64,000 nucleotides of DNA from JAWLAT01 sp041395325 (GTDB lineage: Bacteria > Pseudomonadota > Gammaproteobacteria > Xanthomonadales > SZUA-5): assembly GCA_041395325.1 (NCBI GenBank), contig JAWLAT010000001.1, positions 186,001-250,000 on the forward strand. Reading direction: 5' to 3'. Every line of letters starts with the position of its first letter. Positions within the stretch are counted from its first letter, which is position 1. A program made the position numbers and the translations under genes. This document shows, piece after piece, positions 18,578 through 26,658 of this stretch. The notes below the pieces were generated by a model, which was not told the DNA's origin, did not search any database, and was given only the letters and a program-made list of their open reading frames with translations.

Positions 18578-18757
18578 AGCCCGCATGTTTCACCAGTGTT
18601 CGTACACGAGGGCGACGAGATGGCGTCGTGGTGCGGCGCGCGGACCAGAAGAACGCGCCGGCTAGCCAACACTACGTCAAGCGGGCTGGAGGGAACACGT
18701 CGCGCCACGGCAACCAGATCGGCGTCCGCAGTAGAGGGCTGGTGAAACATGCGGGCT
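18578..18757. mobile_element. MITE-like element with perfect 19-bp inverted ends
   Basis: AGCCCGCATGTTTCACCAG at 18578-18596 is repeated exactly as its reverse complement at 18739-18757. The 142 bases between hold no convincing gene. The size (180 bp), perfect ends and lack of coding capacity fit a non-autonomous miniature transposable element; no transposase is in the window. It fills most of the 420-base gap between the OmpA terminator and the M23 peptidase gene, the rest of which shows only a repeat array at its end. Confidence 0.55.
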
Positions 18758-18858
18758 GGATCCAGGCCGCGCCAAGGCCCTGCCAAGACTCGGATGGGCG
18801 AGCTCCCGCAACGACGCTTGACACCAGACGGCACGGTTCCTGGTCCAGCCGCGTCGCT

Positions 18859-18890
18859 CCTGATCCCTCAGCCCTGAGCGCTCAGCCCCC
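18859..18890. repeat. TGATCCCTCAGCCCTGAG array at the M23 peptidase 3' end
   Basis: Four units of the dispersed family (TGATCCCTCAGCCCTGAGC type). The stop codon of the minus-strand peptidase gene (18882-18884) lies within it. Confidence 0.75.
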
Positions 18891-19676
18891 GTTCCCCAGC
18901 ACACTGCGGGGATCCAGTTTCACGTCGAACCAGTTCAGACCCCAGTGCAGATGCGGGCCGGAGGCGCGACCCGTGCTGCCGATGGCACCGATGACTTCTC
19001 CGGCCTGAACGCGCTGGCCGGCACTCACATCGATCCGACTCAGGTGGATGTAGACACTACTGACGCCATGGCCGTGATCGATCAGGATCGTGTGACCGGA
19101 CAGCACCATCCCTTCCTCGGCCAGACTGACTACGCCCGCCGCAGCGGCTTGCACGGGCGTGCCGGTGGGCGCGGCGATGTCCAGACCATAGTGCGGTGAG
19201 CCTGGCACATCGTTGCGGATGCGCTGGCTGCCGTAGACGCCACTGATGCGGCCCTGAGCCGGTTGCTGCCAATGGCCAACATAGTCGATGCGCTGATCAT
19301 TGCGTTCCCGTGCCTTGGCGACTCGCGCTGCCTCAGCGGCGATTCGAGCAGCGGTTGCCGGGTCCGGTGTGACGGTCTGTTGCGGCAGTCCGCTGACCTT
19401 CTCGATATCCCAGTCGCGTGGCGCCACCGGCAGCTCGGCACAAACGGCTTGCCAAGTGACGTTGACGCACACCTCGAGCCGGCGCTGATCGCGTCCCAGA
19501 CCAAACACCACTTCACCGTCGGGACCGCGCTGGAGGTGTCGTCCGTCCACGCTGATCTCGGTCTGACTGCGGGCGCGCACCAGATCGCCCTGATGCAGCG
19601 TGTCGGGCAGCTGCAGGCCCGGCAGTGCGTCGCTGGCGACGGGGGCCAGCAGCCCGAGCAGCAGCCATGCACTCAT
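18882..19676 (-). CDS. Secreted M23 family metallopeptidase
   Basis: 264 residues from ATG 19676; the frame continues upstream but a signal peptide starts here (SAWLLLGLLAPVASDALPG). The N-terminal part is beta-rich, then a linker, then the LytM/M23 domain with HYGLDIAAPTGTPVQA (HxxxD zinc ligands), ILIDHGHGVSS and PHLHWGLNWFD (HxH). M23 enzymes cut peptidoglycan cross-links or act as envelope regulators; all zinc ligands appear present, so an active enzyme is likely. The stop codon lies in a dispersed repeat array. Confidence 0.9.
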   Translation of the reverse strand: MSAWLLLGLLAPVASDALPGLQLPDTLHQGDLVRARSQTEISVDGRHLQRGPDGEVVFGLGRDQRRLEVCVNVTWQAVCAELPVAPRDWDIEKVSGLPQQTVTPDPATAARIAAEAARVAKARERNDQRIDYVGHWQQPAQGRISGVYGSQRIRNDVPGSPHYGLDIAAPTGTPVQAAAAGVVSLAEEGMVLSGHTILIDHGHGVSSVYIHLSRIDVSAGQRVQAGEVIGAIGSTGRASGPHLHWGLNWFDVKLDPRSVLGNGG

Positions 19677-19761
19677 CGGTTGACCACCCGAGGCCAGGCC
19701 CATTTGTGCGGCGGCGGTATGGCTGTGAGAAGAGGGCGAGCAGTCACGTACATCCTTGGGC

Positions 19762-20049
19762 TCATTGAGGGTCCTTGTGGTGATCGTGGGTGCAGCCATG
19801 GTCTTCCTGGGCCGGCGACGGCCACCAATGAAAGCGCGCCGGTACCGGGTCCAGGCCGCCCGAACTGAGCGGGCTGCAGCGCAGGATGCGCACGGCTGCC
19901 ATCCAGCCACCGCGCAGCAAGCCATGTTGCGACAGGGCCTGCCGCGCATAGCTGGAGCAGCTGGGATGAAAGCGGCAGCGCGGACCCAGCAGCGGGCTCA
20001 GCCAGCGCTTGTAAAGGTCGATCAAGCCGATCAGCAGCGAGCGCAACAT
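19762..20049 (-). CDS. yidD: Membrane protein insertion efficiency factor
   Basis: 95 residues starting MLRSLLIGLIDLYKRWLSPLLG, the amphipathic YidD N-terminus, with CRFHPSCSSYARQAL, GLLRGGWMAAVRILRCSP and DPVPARFHWWP. YidD helps YidC-dependent insertion at the inner membrane. It normally lies between rnpA and yidC; here it is on its own, upstream of the M23 gene and divergent from dksA. The frame runs far upstream, but the family start is ATG 20049. Confidence 0.93.
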   Translation of the reverse strand: MLRSLLIGLIDLYKRWLSPLLGPRCRFHPSCSSYARQALSQHGLLRGGWMAAVRILRCSPLSSGGLDPVPARFHWWPSPAQEDHGCTHDHHKDPQ

Positions 20050-20167
20050 GAAACCGGGGCATGCCAGGGGAGGTCCAGTGTAGAGCTTCCCGTCTGCATG
20101 CCGACTGATGGCTGTGCACAAGCATTGACACAAGCTACGCGTGGGTGACACGCATTCGGGGTTAAAC

Positions 20168-20196
20168 TTGCCCGTTGCCGCGCCATCGGCTATAAA
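20168..20196 (+). promoter_or_regulatory. Probable dksA promoter
   Basis: TTGCCC (20168-20173), a 17-base spacer and TATAAA (20191-20196), followed by a GC-rich discriminator (GCGCGG). Start of transcription would be near 20203, giving a 5' leader of about 55 bases. GC-rich discriminators are typical of stringently controlled promoters, so self-regulation is possible (inference). Confidence 0.5.
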
Positions 20197-20258
20197 GCGC
20201 GGCCGATTTTCCCAGCCATTGCTGATCAATCGATTCCATCGATGCGGAGGTGATCCAC

Positions 20259-20771
20259 GTGGCAGTGACCGCGACCCCGTCCAAGAACGCCAAGCAGAAG
20301 CCCAAGATGCCGCCCACCCAATCCGTGGCGGATCTGCCATTGCCGGAAGGCTACACGCCAAAAGTGGAGCTGCCTCCGGGCTACCGGCCGGGCGCCGGTG
20401 AGGAGTACATGAGTGTCGAGCACCAGGAGTACTTCCGGCGCAAGCTGCTGGTCTGGCGCAGCGAACTGGTCGAAGAGTCACAGCAGACCATCGACAATCT
20501 GCGCGAGGAAGTGCGCGATGTGGGTGACGAAGCCGAGCGCGCCACTCGTGAGACCGAGAACTCGCTGGAACTGCGTACCCGCGATCGCTACCGCAAGTTG
20601 ATCGGCAAGATCGACAAGGCGCTCAAGCGCATCGAAGACGGTCGCTACGGCTATTGCGACGAGACCGATGAAGAAATCGGCCTGGACCGGCTTGAGGCTC
20701 GCCCGATTGCCACCCTGTGCCTGGATGCCCAGGAGCGCTGGGAGCACCGGCAGAAGCTGATGGGCGACTGA
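20259..20771 (+). CDS. dksA: DksA-type RNA polymerase-binding transcription factor
   Basis: 170 residues. DksA binds the RNA polymerase secondary channel and works with ppGpp. The coiled coil (REEVRDVGDEAERATRET, ELRTRDRYRKLIGKID) is well preserved, including the acidic tip. The zinc-finger region reads GYCDETDEEIGL...ATLCLDAQ, so two of the four cysteines are replaced (Thr, Ala). This is the C-T-C-A pattern described for zinc-independent DksA2 proteins. GCGGAGG before the GTG at 20259 favours this start over GTG 20250. A basic, proline-rich N-terminal extension precedes the usual domain. Confidence 0.93.
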   Translation: MAVTATPSKNAKQKPKMPPTQSVADLPLPEGYTPKVELPPGYRPGAGEEYMSVEHQEYFRRKLLVWRSELVEESQQTIDNLREEVRDVGDEAERATRETENSLELRTRDRYRKLIGKIDKALKRIEDGRYGYCDETDEEIGLDRLEARPIATLCLDAQERWEHRQKLMGD

Positions 20772-20799
20772 GCTCGTCCACGATCGGTTGAAACACCGC

Positions 20800-20828
20800 A
20801 ACGCCGCCCAGTGGGCGGCGTTGTCGTT
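20800..20828 (+). terminator. Intrinsic terminator after dksA
   Basis: AACGCCGCCCA (from 20800) pairs with TGGGCGGCGTT (to 20822), a perfect 11-bp stem, followed by GTCGTTTT. The T run is interrupted but the stem is strong. Confidence 0.75.
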
Positions 20829-20950
20829 TTCAGGGCCAGGTCCAGTCCCGCGGCGCGCGCCAAGCGTTCGCCAGGGGGCGGAATCGGTTGGGTGCGGCGA
20901 GGAACCCCGAGCTTCACCCGAGACAGTGTGCTGAGCGCTGAGACAGGCGC

Positions 20951-21391
20951 CTAGCCGGCCGCCGCCAGGCGTCTGGCGGCTTCGGCCTGCAGACGCTTGT
21001 GCAGCGCCGCCAGGCCGTTGTTGCGGGTTGAGCTGAGGTGCCGGTCCAGACCGATCGATGAAATGAAGTCCGGCTTCATCTCCAGTACGGTCTCGGCACT
21101 GCGACCGTCATAGACCTTCAGCATCAACGCGATCAGCCCGGACACGATGGCCGCATCCGAGGCGGCCCGGAAATGCAGGCAGTCGGCATCGCCACTGGCC
21201 ACCACCCAGACCTGCGACTGGCAGCCGTGCAACAGGTTGGCCTCGGTCTTTTCGCTGTCGTCGAGCGGCGGCAGTTGTCGGCCCAGATCGATCAGATACT
21301 GATAGCGCTCGCTCCAGTCCTGCAGCAGCGCAAAATCTTCGATGATCTGTTGCTGGACGGTTTCTGCCGCGGCCCGGTCGCTCCCGCTCAT
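20951..21391 (-). CDS. sufE: SufE family cysteine desulfuration protein
   Basis: SufE takes persulfide sulfur from a SufS/CsdA desulfurase for iron-sulfur assembly. 146 residues with the active-site cysteine in LHGCQSQVWV, and the family features FALLQDWSERYQYLIDLG and GLIALMLKVYDGRS. It overlaps cysS by four bases (ATGA), so the two are co-translated. No desulfurase gene is in the window; coupling to cysteine-using CysS is thematic only. Confidence 0.93.
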   Translation of the reverse strand: MSGSDRAAAETVQQQIIEDFALLQDWSERYQYLIDLGRQLPPLDDSEKTEANLLHGCQSQVWVVASGDADCLHFRAASDAAIVSGLIALMLKVYDGRSAETVLEMKPDFISSIGLDRHLSSTRNNGLAALHKRLQAEAARRLAAAG

Positions 21392-22770
21392 GCCTCCACC
21401 CGACTGTCGCGTCGCCAGCGTGGTCCCTGCGGGGTGTCCTCAATCTGGATGCCTTCGGCGGCCAGTTGTGCGCGGATCGCATCGGCACGGGCGAAATTCC
21501 GCGTGGCCTTGGCCTGTTGACGTTCGGCCAGCAGGGCGTCGATGCGCTCGCCGTCGGCCGCTTCGCCCTGGAACCAGGCCTGGGGGTCGGTCTGCAGCAG
21601 TCCCAGCAGCCGGCCGGCGCCAAGCAGACGCCGTTGCGCCGCCGCGCGGGCCTGCTCACCCTCGGCTCGATAGACCTCATGGCCGTACTGCGACAGCAGC
21701 GCCAGCGCCTGCGGGGTGTTGAGGTCCTCGCACAGCGCCGCCAGCACGTCTTCGGGTGCACTGTGCTCGGCCGCCAGCAGATCAGGCGGCGCGTCGCGCA
21801 GGGCGCCGTAGAGGCGGTCCAGCGTGTTGCCGATCTGCTCCAGCGCGCTTTCGGACCAGTCCATGGGCTGCCGATAGTGCGCATTCAGCAGCAGGAAGCG
21901 CAGCGCTTCCGGCTTGTGCCGCTGGCGCAGCTGGTCGACCAGCAGGACATTGCCCAGCGACTTGGACATCTTGCGGCCTTCGACCGTGACGAAGCCGTTG
22001 TGCAGCCAGAAGCGGGCGAACGTCTTGCCGCCGTGCGCGCAGGTGCTTTGCGCCACTTCGTTCTCGTGGTGCGGGAAAACCAGATCGACGCCACCGGCAT
22101 GAATGTCGATCGTCTCGCCCAGGTGGGATTCCGCCATCGCCGAGCACTCGATGTGCCAGCCCGGTCGACCGCGCCCCCAGGGGCTGTCCCAACCGGGCAG
22201 GTCGTCGCTGGAGGGCTTCCACAGCACGAAGTCCCCCGGGTTGCGCTTGTACGGCGCCACCTCGATGCGGGCGCCAGCAATCATCTCGTCCACCGAGCGC
22301 CCGGACAGACGCCCATAGTCCGCATAGCTGCCCACATCGAACAGCACATGACCCTGCGCCGCATAGGCGTGGCCGGCGTCGATCAGGCGTTCGCACATGG
22401 CGACGATCGGCGCGATGTGCTCGGTGGCCCGAGGCTCGATGTCCGGCTGGCTGGCACCCAGCGCCCGCATATCGGTCTGGTAGATCTGCGCATAGCGCCC
22501 GGCAATGGCGGAGATCGGCTCGCCGCTGTCGATCGAAGCCTGATTGATGCGATCGTCGATATCGGTGATGTTGCGGGCGTAGATCACCTGCGGGTACAGC
22601 CGCCGCAGCACATCGGCCAGCAGGCCGAAGACGACCGGCGGCCGCGCATTGCCGATGTGGGCGTAGTTGTAGACCGTCGGGCCACAGCAGTACATCGTGA
22701 CCCGGTTGCCATCGAGCGGCTGGAAGGCTTCGATCGAACGGGACCACGAGTTGTACAGGCGCAGATCCAT
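21388..22770 (-). CDS. cysS: Cysteinyl-tRNA synthetase
   Basis: Class I synthetase that charges tRNA-Cys. 460 residues from ATG 22770. HIGH-type motif in NYAHIGNARP, zinc ligands in MYCCGPT, WHIECSAM and FPHHENE, and the KMSKS loop in GRKMSKSLGN. The frame is open further upstream, but the family N-terminus (LRLYNSWSRSIEAFQP) fixes the start. sufE follows with a four-base overlap. Confidence 0.97.
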   Translation of the reverse strand: MDLRLYNSWSRSIEAFQPLDGNRVTMYCCGPTVYNYAHIGNARPPVVFGLLADVLRRLYPQVIYARNITDIDDRINQASIDSGEPISAIAGRYAQIYQTDMRALGASQPDIEPRATEHIAPIVAMCERLIDAGHAYAAQGHVLFDVGSYADYGRLSGRSVDEMIAGARIEVAPYKRNPGDFVLWKPSSDDLPGWDSPWGRGRPGWHIECSAMAESHLGETIDIHAGGVDLVFPHHENEVAQSTCAHGGKTFARFWLHNGFVTVEGRKMSKSLGNVLLVDQLRQRHKPEALRFLLLNAHYRQPMDWSESALEQIGNTLDRLYGALRDAPPDLLAAEHSAPEDVLAALCEDLNTPQALALLSQYGHEVYRAEGEQARAAAQRRLLGAGRLLGLLQTDPQAWFQGEAADGERIDALLAERQQAKATRNFARADAIRAQLAAEGIQIEDTPQGPRWRRDSRVEA

Positions 22771-22807
22771 GACGGCCTTGGGGCAGGGAGGGCCGGACAG
22801 TGTAGCT

Positions 22808-22838
22808 TGGGCTGAGGGCTGAGGGCTGAGGGCAGGGG
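22808..22838. repeat. TGAGGGC array upstream of cysS and ridA-like gene
   Basis: Three perfect GGGCTGA units plus a partial one, in the cysS-ridA divergent gap. It is inverted relative to the array at 23497, so the two bracket the ridA-like gene. Confidence 0.75.
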
Positions 22839-22951
22839 GTATGGCATTTTGGATGCCGCCGAGCCTGCTTGGCCTCGCCAATGACCTTCCGCAGGTGTGC
22901 TGATGGGCGCCTTCCGTTGCAATGCACCGATCCTGGACGAGGAGGATCGCC

Positions 22952-23479
22952 ATGCAAGTCCGATCGCTGCTGCTCTTTGCTGCCGCTTGGCTGGCTTGCT
23001 GCGCCCAGTTTGCGCTGGCCGAAACCGAAGGCCCGTCACGCGAACATCTGGCGCCGCGAGGCATGGAAGCCAGCTATCACGACTGGCACTACAGTCCGGT
23101 GGTCAAGGTCGGAGACATGATCATCGTCTCCGGGATTCCGGCGATGCATGGTGACAGCTACGAGGCCAAGGTCCGCCACATGTTCGAGGCGCTCAAGGCC
23201 CACCTGGCCACAGCCGGTGCCGGTCTGGAGGACGTGGTCGAGCTGACCAGCTATCACCTGGACGCCACCGACGCTCAGAGCTTTGGCGCCCAGTTCGAGC
23301 GCTTCGCACCCATCCATCACGAGTACTTCCCGGCCAATTACCCGGCCTGGAGCGCAGTGGGCACGACCGCGTTGCTGGCGCCTGGTGCCGTCGTGGAGCT
23401 GCGCGCAATGGCCATCATTGGTTCGGGTGCCAACCCCAAGGCCGACATTGCCAAACCCACCCCGCGGCAACCGGACTGA
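22952..23479 (+). CDS. Exported RidA/YjgF-family protein
   Basis: 175 residues from ATG 22952, with GAGGAGG six bases upstream. A signal peptide (SLLLFAAAWLACCAQFALA) sends it to the periplasm, unlike cytosolic RidA. The rest is a RidA fold: VVKVGDMIIVSGIPAMHG, VRHMFEALKAHLATAGAG, DVVELTSYHLD, NYPAWSAVGTTALL, VVELRAMAI. RidA deaminates reactive imines using a conserved Arg near the C-terminus. At that position I read Ala/Leu (GTTALLAPG), so imine deaminase activity is doubtful. The gene lies between two inverted repeat arrays. Confidence 0.82.
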   Translation: MQVRSLLLFAAAWLACCAQFALAETEGPSREHLAPRGMEASYHDWHYSPVVKVGDMIIVSGIPAMHGDSYEAKVRHMFEALKAHLATAGAGLEDVVELTSYHLDATDAQSFGAQFERFAPIHHEYFPANYPAWSAVGTTALLAPGAVVELRAMAIIGSGANPKADIAKPTPRQPD

Positions 23480-23496
23480 GTACCACCGGCACGCCC

Positions 23497-23527
23497 GATC
23501 CCTCAGCCCTGACCCCTGAGCCCTGAT
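23497..23527. repeat. TGATCCCTCAGCCCTGA-type array after the ridA-like gene
   Basis: Four units of the dispersed family starting 18 bases after the stop codon; inverted relative to 22808-22838. Confidence 0.75.
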
Positions 23528-23605
23528 TCCGAGAACAGAGACAGATCCAATTCAGCCGCGCAATGTTGTAATAAGGATGTTAAGAAACCCGGCAGGAGAT
23601 CTTCG

Positions 23606-24172
23606 ATGCGTACAGGGCTTTGGCTGGCAACCGCGGTACTGCTGTATCCGCTGGCCGCGTCGGCACAATACGACTACGAGGACGATCGGGACGGGCGGCA
23701 AGAGCCGACCACCGAGAACATCGCCTTTGCCTATGCCGATGTGCTGCGCGTGGACCCGATCTATGTGACCCGACGGGTTCGTGAGCCGCGTGAGGAGTGC
23801 TACGACACCGAGGTGCGTGGCTCATCCTCCCGTTATGACAACACCGCTGCCGGCACCATTGTCGGCGCGATCATCGGTGGGGCAGTCGGCAACCAGGTCG
23901 GCAAGGGCAACGGCCGCAAGGCGGCCACGGTCGCCGGTGCCATCGCCGGTGGCGCCATCGGTCGCGAAGTGGATGCTTCCAACAATCCCGAGCGCCGCTA
24001 CACCGAAACCCGCACCGAGTGCCGCGTCGTTGACGATGTGCGCGACGAGCGTCACATCAGCGGCTATGACGTCGAGTACCGCTACCGCGGCGACGTCTAC
24101 ATGTCGCGCCTGGACTACGACCCGGGCGAGCGGCTGCGGATTCGCGTCTCGGTGATGCCGGCAAGGCCCTGA
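23606..24172 (+). CDS. Glycine-zipper (17 kDa surface antigen-like) outer-membrane protein
   Basis: 188 residues with a signal peptide (GLWLATAVLLYPLAASAQ), a conserved front part (YADVLRVDPIYVTRR), and a two-helix glycine zipper (AGTIVGAIIGGAVGNQVG and VAGAIAGGAIGREVD) followed by a small cysteine-containing beta domain. This is the rickettsial 17 kDa/SlyB-like 2TM family, thought to sit in or near the outer membrane. AGGAG precedes the ATG. The role is structural by family; specific function unknown. Confidence 0.82.
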   Translation: MRTGLWLATAVLLYPLAASAQYDYEDDRDGRQEPTTENIAFAYADVLRVDPIYVTRRVREPREECYDTEVRGSSSRYDNTAAGTIVGAIIGGAVGNQVGKGNGRKAATVAGAIAGGAIGREVDASNNPERRYTETRTECRVVDDVRDERHISGYDVEYRYRGDVYMSRLDYDPGERLRIRVSVMPARP

Positions 24173-24178
24173 GCGGCA

Positions 24179-24203
24179 GTTCCAGTGGCCGGTTCCAGTG
24201 GCC
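24179..24203. repeat. Short tandem repeat GTTCCAGTGGCC
   Basis: Two copies of GTTCCAGTGGCC with a 13-base period, just after the glycine-zipper gene. The remaining gap to 24467 (about 260 bases) shows no convincing gene or terminator. Confidence 0.6.
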
Positions 24204-24467
24204 AGTGAAAAGACCGTGCTGACCGGAGCTTTCAGATTTCGAGTTCTTCTGGCCAGCTTGTCTGTTCGGCTGACAAGGTGGCGGAGTGCCGGCCTCCTGT
24301 CGGAGCCTGCCCAGCCGGCGATTGGGCCCGAGGCCGCGCACCGGGTTGTGCGCTGATTTTCGCAAGTGGCCGAGAGCCTGATCTCACCGTTATTCCAACG
24401 GATGAACCTCTGAAACCGGCAGTCGCGATGTCGGTCGGATATGTCCGCCCAGCACCGGAGTTCGAGA

Positions 24468-25013
24468 ATGCACAGACTGTGGCTGCCGTGCCTGATGGCC
24501 ATGCTGGCGCTACCCGTGACCAGCCAGGCCAGCGAATCCCCCTACGTTGCCGAGTCAGCCCAGCCCATCAAGGCGTTGCCGCCGGCTCGGGTCGAAGGCT
24601 TGTTGGCCGGGCAGGGGCTGGGCTACGCCAAGGCGGCCGAGCTCAATGGTTACCCGGGACCGAAGCACGTGCTGGAGCTGGCCGAGGCGCTGCAACTGTC
24701 GTCTGAGCAACACCGGCAGACCGAAGCGCTGTACGCACGGATGGCGGTGGCTGCGCAGGAACTCGGTGCCCGACTGGTCGAGGCCGAAGGTGCGCTGGAT
24801 CGCAGCTTTGCGGATCGGTCCATCACCGACGGCGATCTGGAGAACCAGCTCAAGCGCATCGGCCAACTGGAGTCCAGTCTGCGCGCGGTGCACCTGCAGG
24901 CGCACCTGGAACAGACGCAGATCCTCGATGAGGGGCAGCGCCGGCTGTACATCGAGTTGCGTGGCTACGCGGATTCCGGGCGGAGCCAGCCAGAGCACGC
25001 ACACGGCCACTGA
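24468..25013 (+). CDS. Periplasmic Spy/CpxP-like (LTxxQ) protein
   Basis: 181 residues. Signal peptide (LWLPCLMAMLALPVTSQA) then a helical domain with AELNGYPGPKHVLELAEALQLSSEQ and further helices, and a short His-rich tail (HAHGH). The pattern of an L..EQ helix after PGP..VLELA is that of Spy/heavy-metal-sensor-like periplasmic proteins, which act as chaperones or metal binders. The His-rich end would fit metal binding, but this is a guess. Start ATG 24468 is chosen for the signal peptide; an in-frame ATG at 24441 adds nine residues. Confidence 0.65.
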   Translation: MHRLWLPCLMAMLALPVTSQASESPYVAESAQPIKALPPARVEGLLAGQGLGYAKAAELNGYPGPKHVLELAEALQLSSEQHRQTEALYARMAVAAQELGARLVEAEGALDRSFADRSITDGDLENQLKRIGQLESSLRAVHLQAHLEQTQILDEGQRRLYIELRGYADSGRSQPEHAHGH

Positions 25014-25037
25014 GCCTTCGGTCGGTCGGAGCTGTCC

Positions 25038-25622
25038 ATGCCGCCATCCAGGTCGACTGCAGCAGGGGAACTACCGGAACTGCTGACCGCGCAGCTGCGC
25101 TTGCGCGGCTTCCATCTCAACGATGCGGCGGAAGTTCAGCGACTGGCGGGAGACGCCCGCGTCGCGGCGACGACCGCCAACATCCCGCACCCCTATCCCG
25201 ACGGCGCCGCCGCACAGTGGATCGGGGGCCATCTTGAAGCCTTCCAGGCAGGCACCGCCATCGCCTTGGCGATTACGCGTCGCTCCGACGCCCGTCTGCT
25301 GGGCACCGTGTCGCTGACGCAGGTGTCGATGCGCCATGCCCGGGCTGAACTGGGCTACTGGATTGGCGTCGAGTACTGGGGGCAGGGACATTGCACGGCG
25401 GCCGCCGCCGCACTGATCGACTGGGCGCAGAGGGTTTGGGGCCTGAGCCGAGTCTGTGCCCGCTGTCTGGCCTCCAATCCGGCGTCGGCGCGCGTGCTGG
25501 AGAAGCTTGGCTTTGCTCAGGAAGGCAGGCTGTGTCTGCACGAGCGCAGGGGCCATCGCTTCGAGGATCTGTTGCTGTTTGGACGCAACAGCCCAGATCG
25601 AAATTCTCGTCAGCGATGCTGA
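25038..25622 (+). CDS. GNAT N-acetyltransferase, RimJ/RimL type
   Basis: 194 residues. It has the GNAT acetyl-CoA region ELGYWIGVEYWGQGHCTAAAAALIDWA and the closing CLASNPASARVLEKLGFAQEG, typical of RimJ/RimL-like N-terminal or small-molecule acetyltransferases. The N-terminal LRLRGFHLNDAAEVQRLAGD is also family-like. 24 bases after the Spy-like gene. Substrate unknown. Confidence 0.85.
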   Translation: MPPSRSTAAGELPELLTAQLRLRGFHLNDAAEVQRLAGDARVAATTANIPHPYPDGAAAQWIGGHLEAFQAGTAIALAITRRSDARLLGTVSLTQVSMRHARAELGYWIGVEYWGQGHCTAAAAALIDWAQRVWGLSRVCARCLASNPASARVLEKLGFAQEGRLCLHERRGHRFEDLLLFGRNSPDRNSRQRC

Positions 25623-25678
25623 CTTGCGTGTCGTCGCCGCGAGGCTAGAGTACTCAGGCCCGCTCCAGGCGAAGACCC

Positions 25679-26161
25679 ATGCAAGCACCGCTCGGTAGTA
25701 GCCCCATCCCTGACAGGATCGCTTCACGCACCCGCTCAGCGCAGGAATCGCGCGATCTCCCCTGGATTGCGGCGGTGAACGGCTCGCCATGCAGCGAATC
25801 GGTGCGCTCCAAGGCGACCCTGCGCCACAGCTTCACGCTGCGCCAGCGCTGCCCGGCCTGCGGTCAATGGCTGCGGATTGCTCCGGATGTTGAGCGTGGC
25901 ATCAATATCTCGGCGATCCTGACGCTGTTCGTGCTGTCCTTCGCCGCCCGACCGTCGGTCTGGTACGAATACCTGCTGCCGGTCGTCGCGATGGTGGTCG
26001 TGGGCCTGATCGGCGGTTGGCTGGCAGTGCGCTGGTTGCCGATGCGCCATGCGTCCGAGGCCGAAATGATCTTGGGTGGCTATCGACTCCCGCTTGCAGT
26101 GGTGTTGGTCTTTGGCCTGACCCTGTTTTTGACTTACCTGGCGTATCGGGTGCCGGGCTGA
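25679..26161 (+). CDS. Small two-helix membrane protein with CPxCGQWLRI motif (copy 1)
   Basis: 160 residues from ATG 25679. The conserved part begins near RHSFTLRQRCPACGQWLRI, a CxxC zinc-ribbon-like knuckle, followed by two or three hydrophobic helices and GGWLAVRWLPMRHASEAEM between them. The neighbouring gene is a clear paralog. The first 32 residues have no match in the paralog, so translation may start at the internal GTG 25775. Function unknown; the CxxC knuckle next to membrane helices recalls DUF983-like proteins, without a firm match. Confidence 0.7.
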   Translation: MQAPLGSSPIPDRIASRTRSAQESRDLPWIAAVNGSPCSESVRSKATLRHSFTLRQRCPACGQWLRIAPDVERGINISAILTLFVLSFAARPSVWYEYLLPVVAMVVVGLIGGWLAVRWLPMRHASEAEMILGGYRLPLAVVLVFGLTLFLTYLAYRVPG

Positions 26162-26167
26162 GAACGG

Positions 26168-26551
26168 ATGAGCGATCCCTGCAACGCCGCAATCCGTTTC
26201 AGGCCCACCCTGGGCCGCAGCTTCCGCTTGCACGAGCGCTGCCCGCACTGCGGCCAGTGGCTGCGCATTCGCCCGGACCTGCATCGGGCGATCTTCTTGA
26301 CGGCCATGTTGGCCGCTTTCGGCCTGAATCGTTGGCTGCCTCCCGCGCTCGGGTACGGTCATTGGCTGCCCATCGCCGCGATGATCTGTGTCAAGAGCGC
26401 GGGTGGCTGGCTGGCGGTGCGCTGGTTGCCCATGCGCCACTTGTCCGGCTCGGAAATGGCCCTCACCGGATACCGCCTGTTCCTGGGGTTCGTGGTGGCC
26501 GTGACACTGGTGATTGGATTGACCTGGCTGGTGGTAATGCTGCAGGGCTAG
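26168..26551 (+). CDS. Small two-helix membrane protein with CPxCGQWLRI motif (copy 2)
   Basis: 127 residues, six bases after copy 1. RSFRLHERCPHCGQWLRI and GGWLAVRWLPMRHLSGSEM line up with the first copy almost residue for residue, while the membrane helices differ more. So this is an old tandem duplication in which the knuckle and the loop before the last helix are under constraint. Topology: cytoplasmic or periplasmic knuckle, then two hydrophobic segments (AIFLTAMLAAFGL plus a later one, FLGFVVAVTLVIGLTWLVV). Function unknown. Confidence 0.72.
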   Translation: MSDPCNAAIRFRPTLGRSFRLHERCPHCGQWLRIRPDLHRAIFLTAMLAAFGLNRWLPPALGYGHWLPIAAMICVKSAGGWLAVRWLPMRHLSGSEMALTGYRLFLGFVVAVTLVIGLTWLVVMLQG

Positions 26552-26658
26552 CTCTGCTTGCCGTTGCCGAGCGGCGCCGCGCGCCCCTGTGCTGAGCGAT
26601 CGGCGCTACATGCGCGGGACGCGTACCGGCATCTGCCCATCGGCTGCAGATTGAAAAG

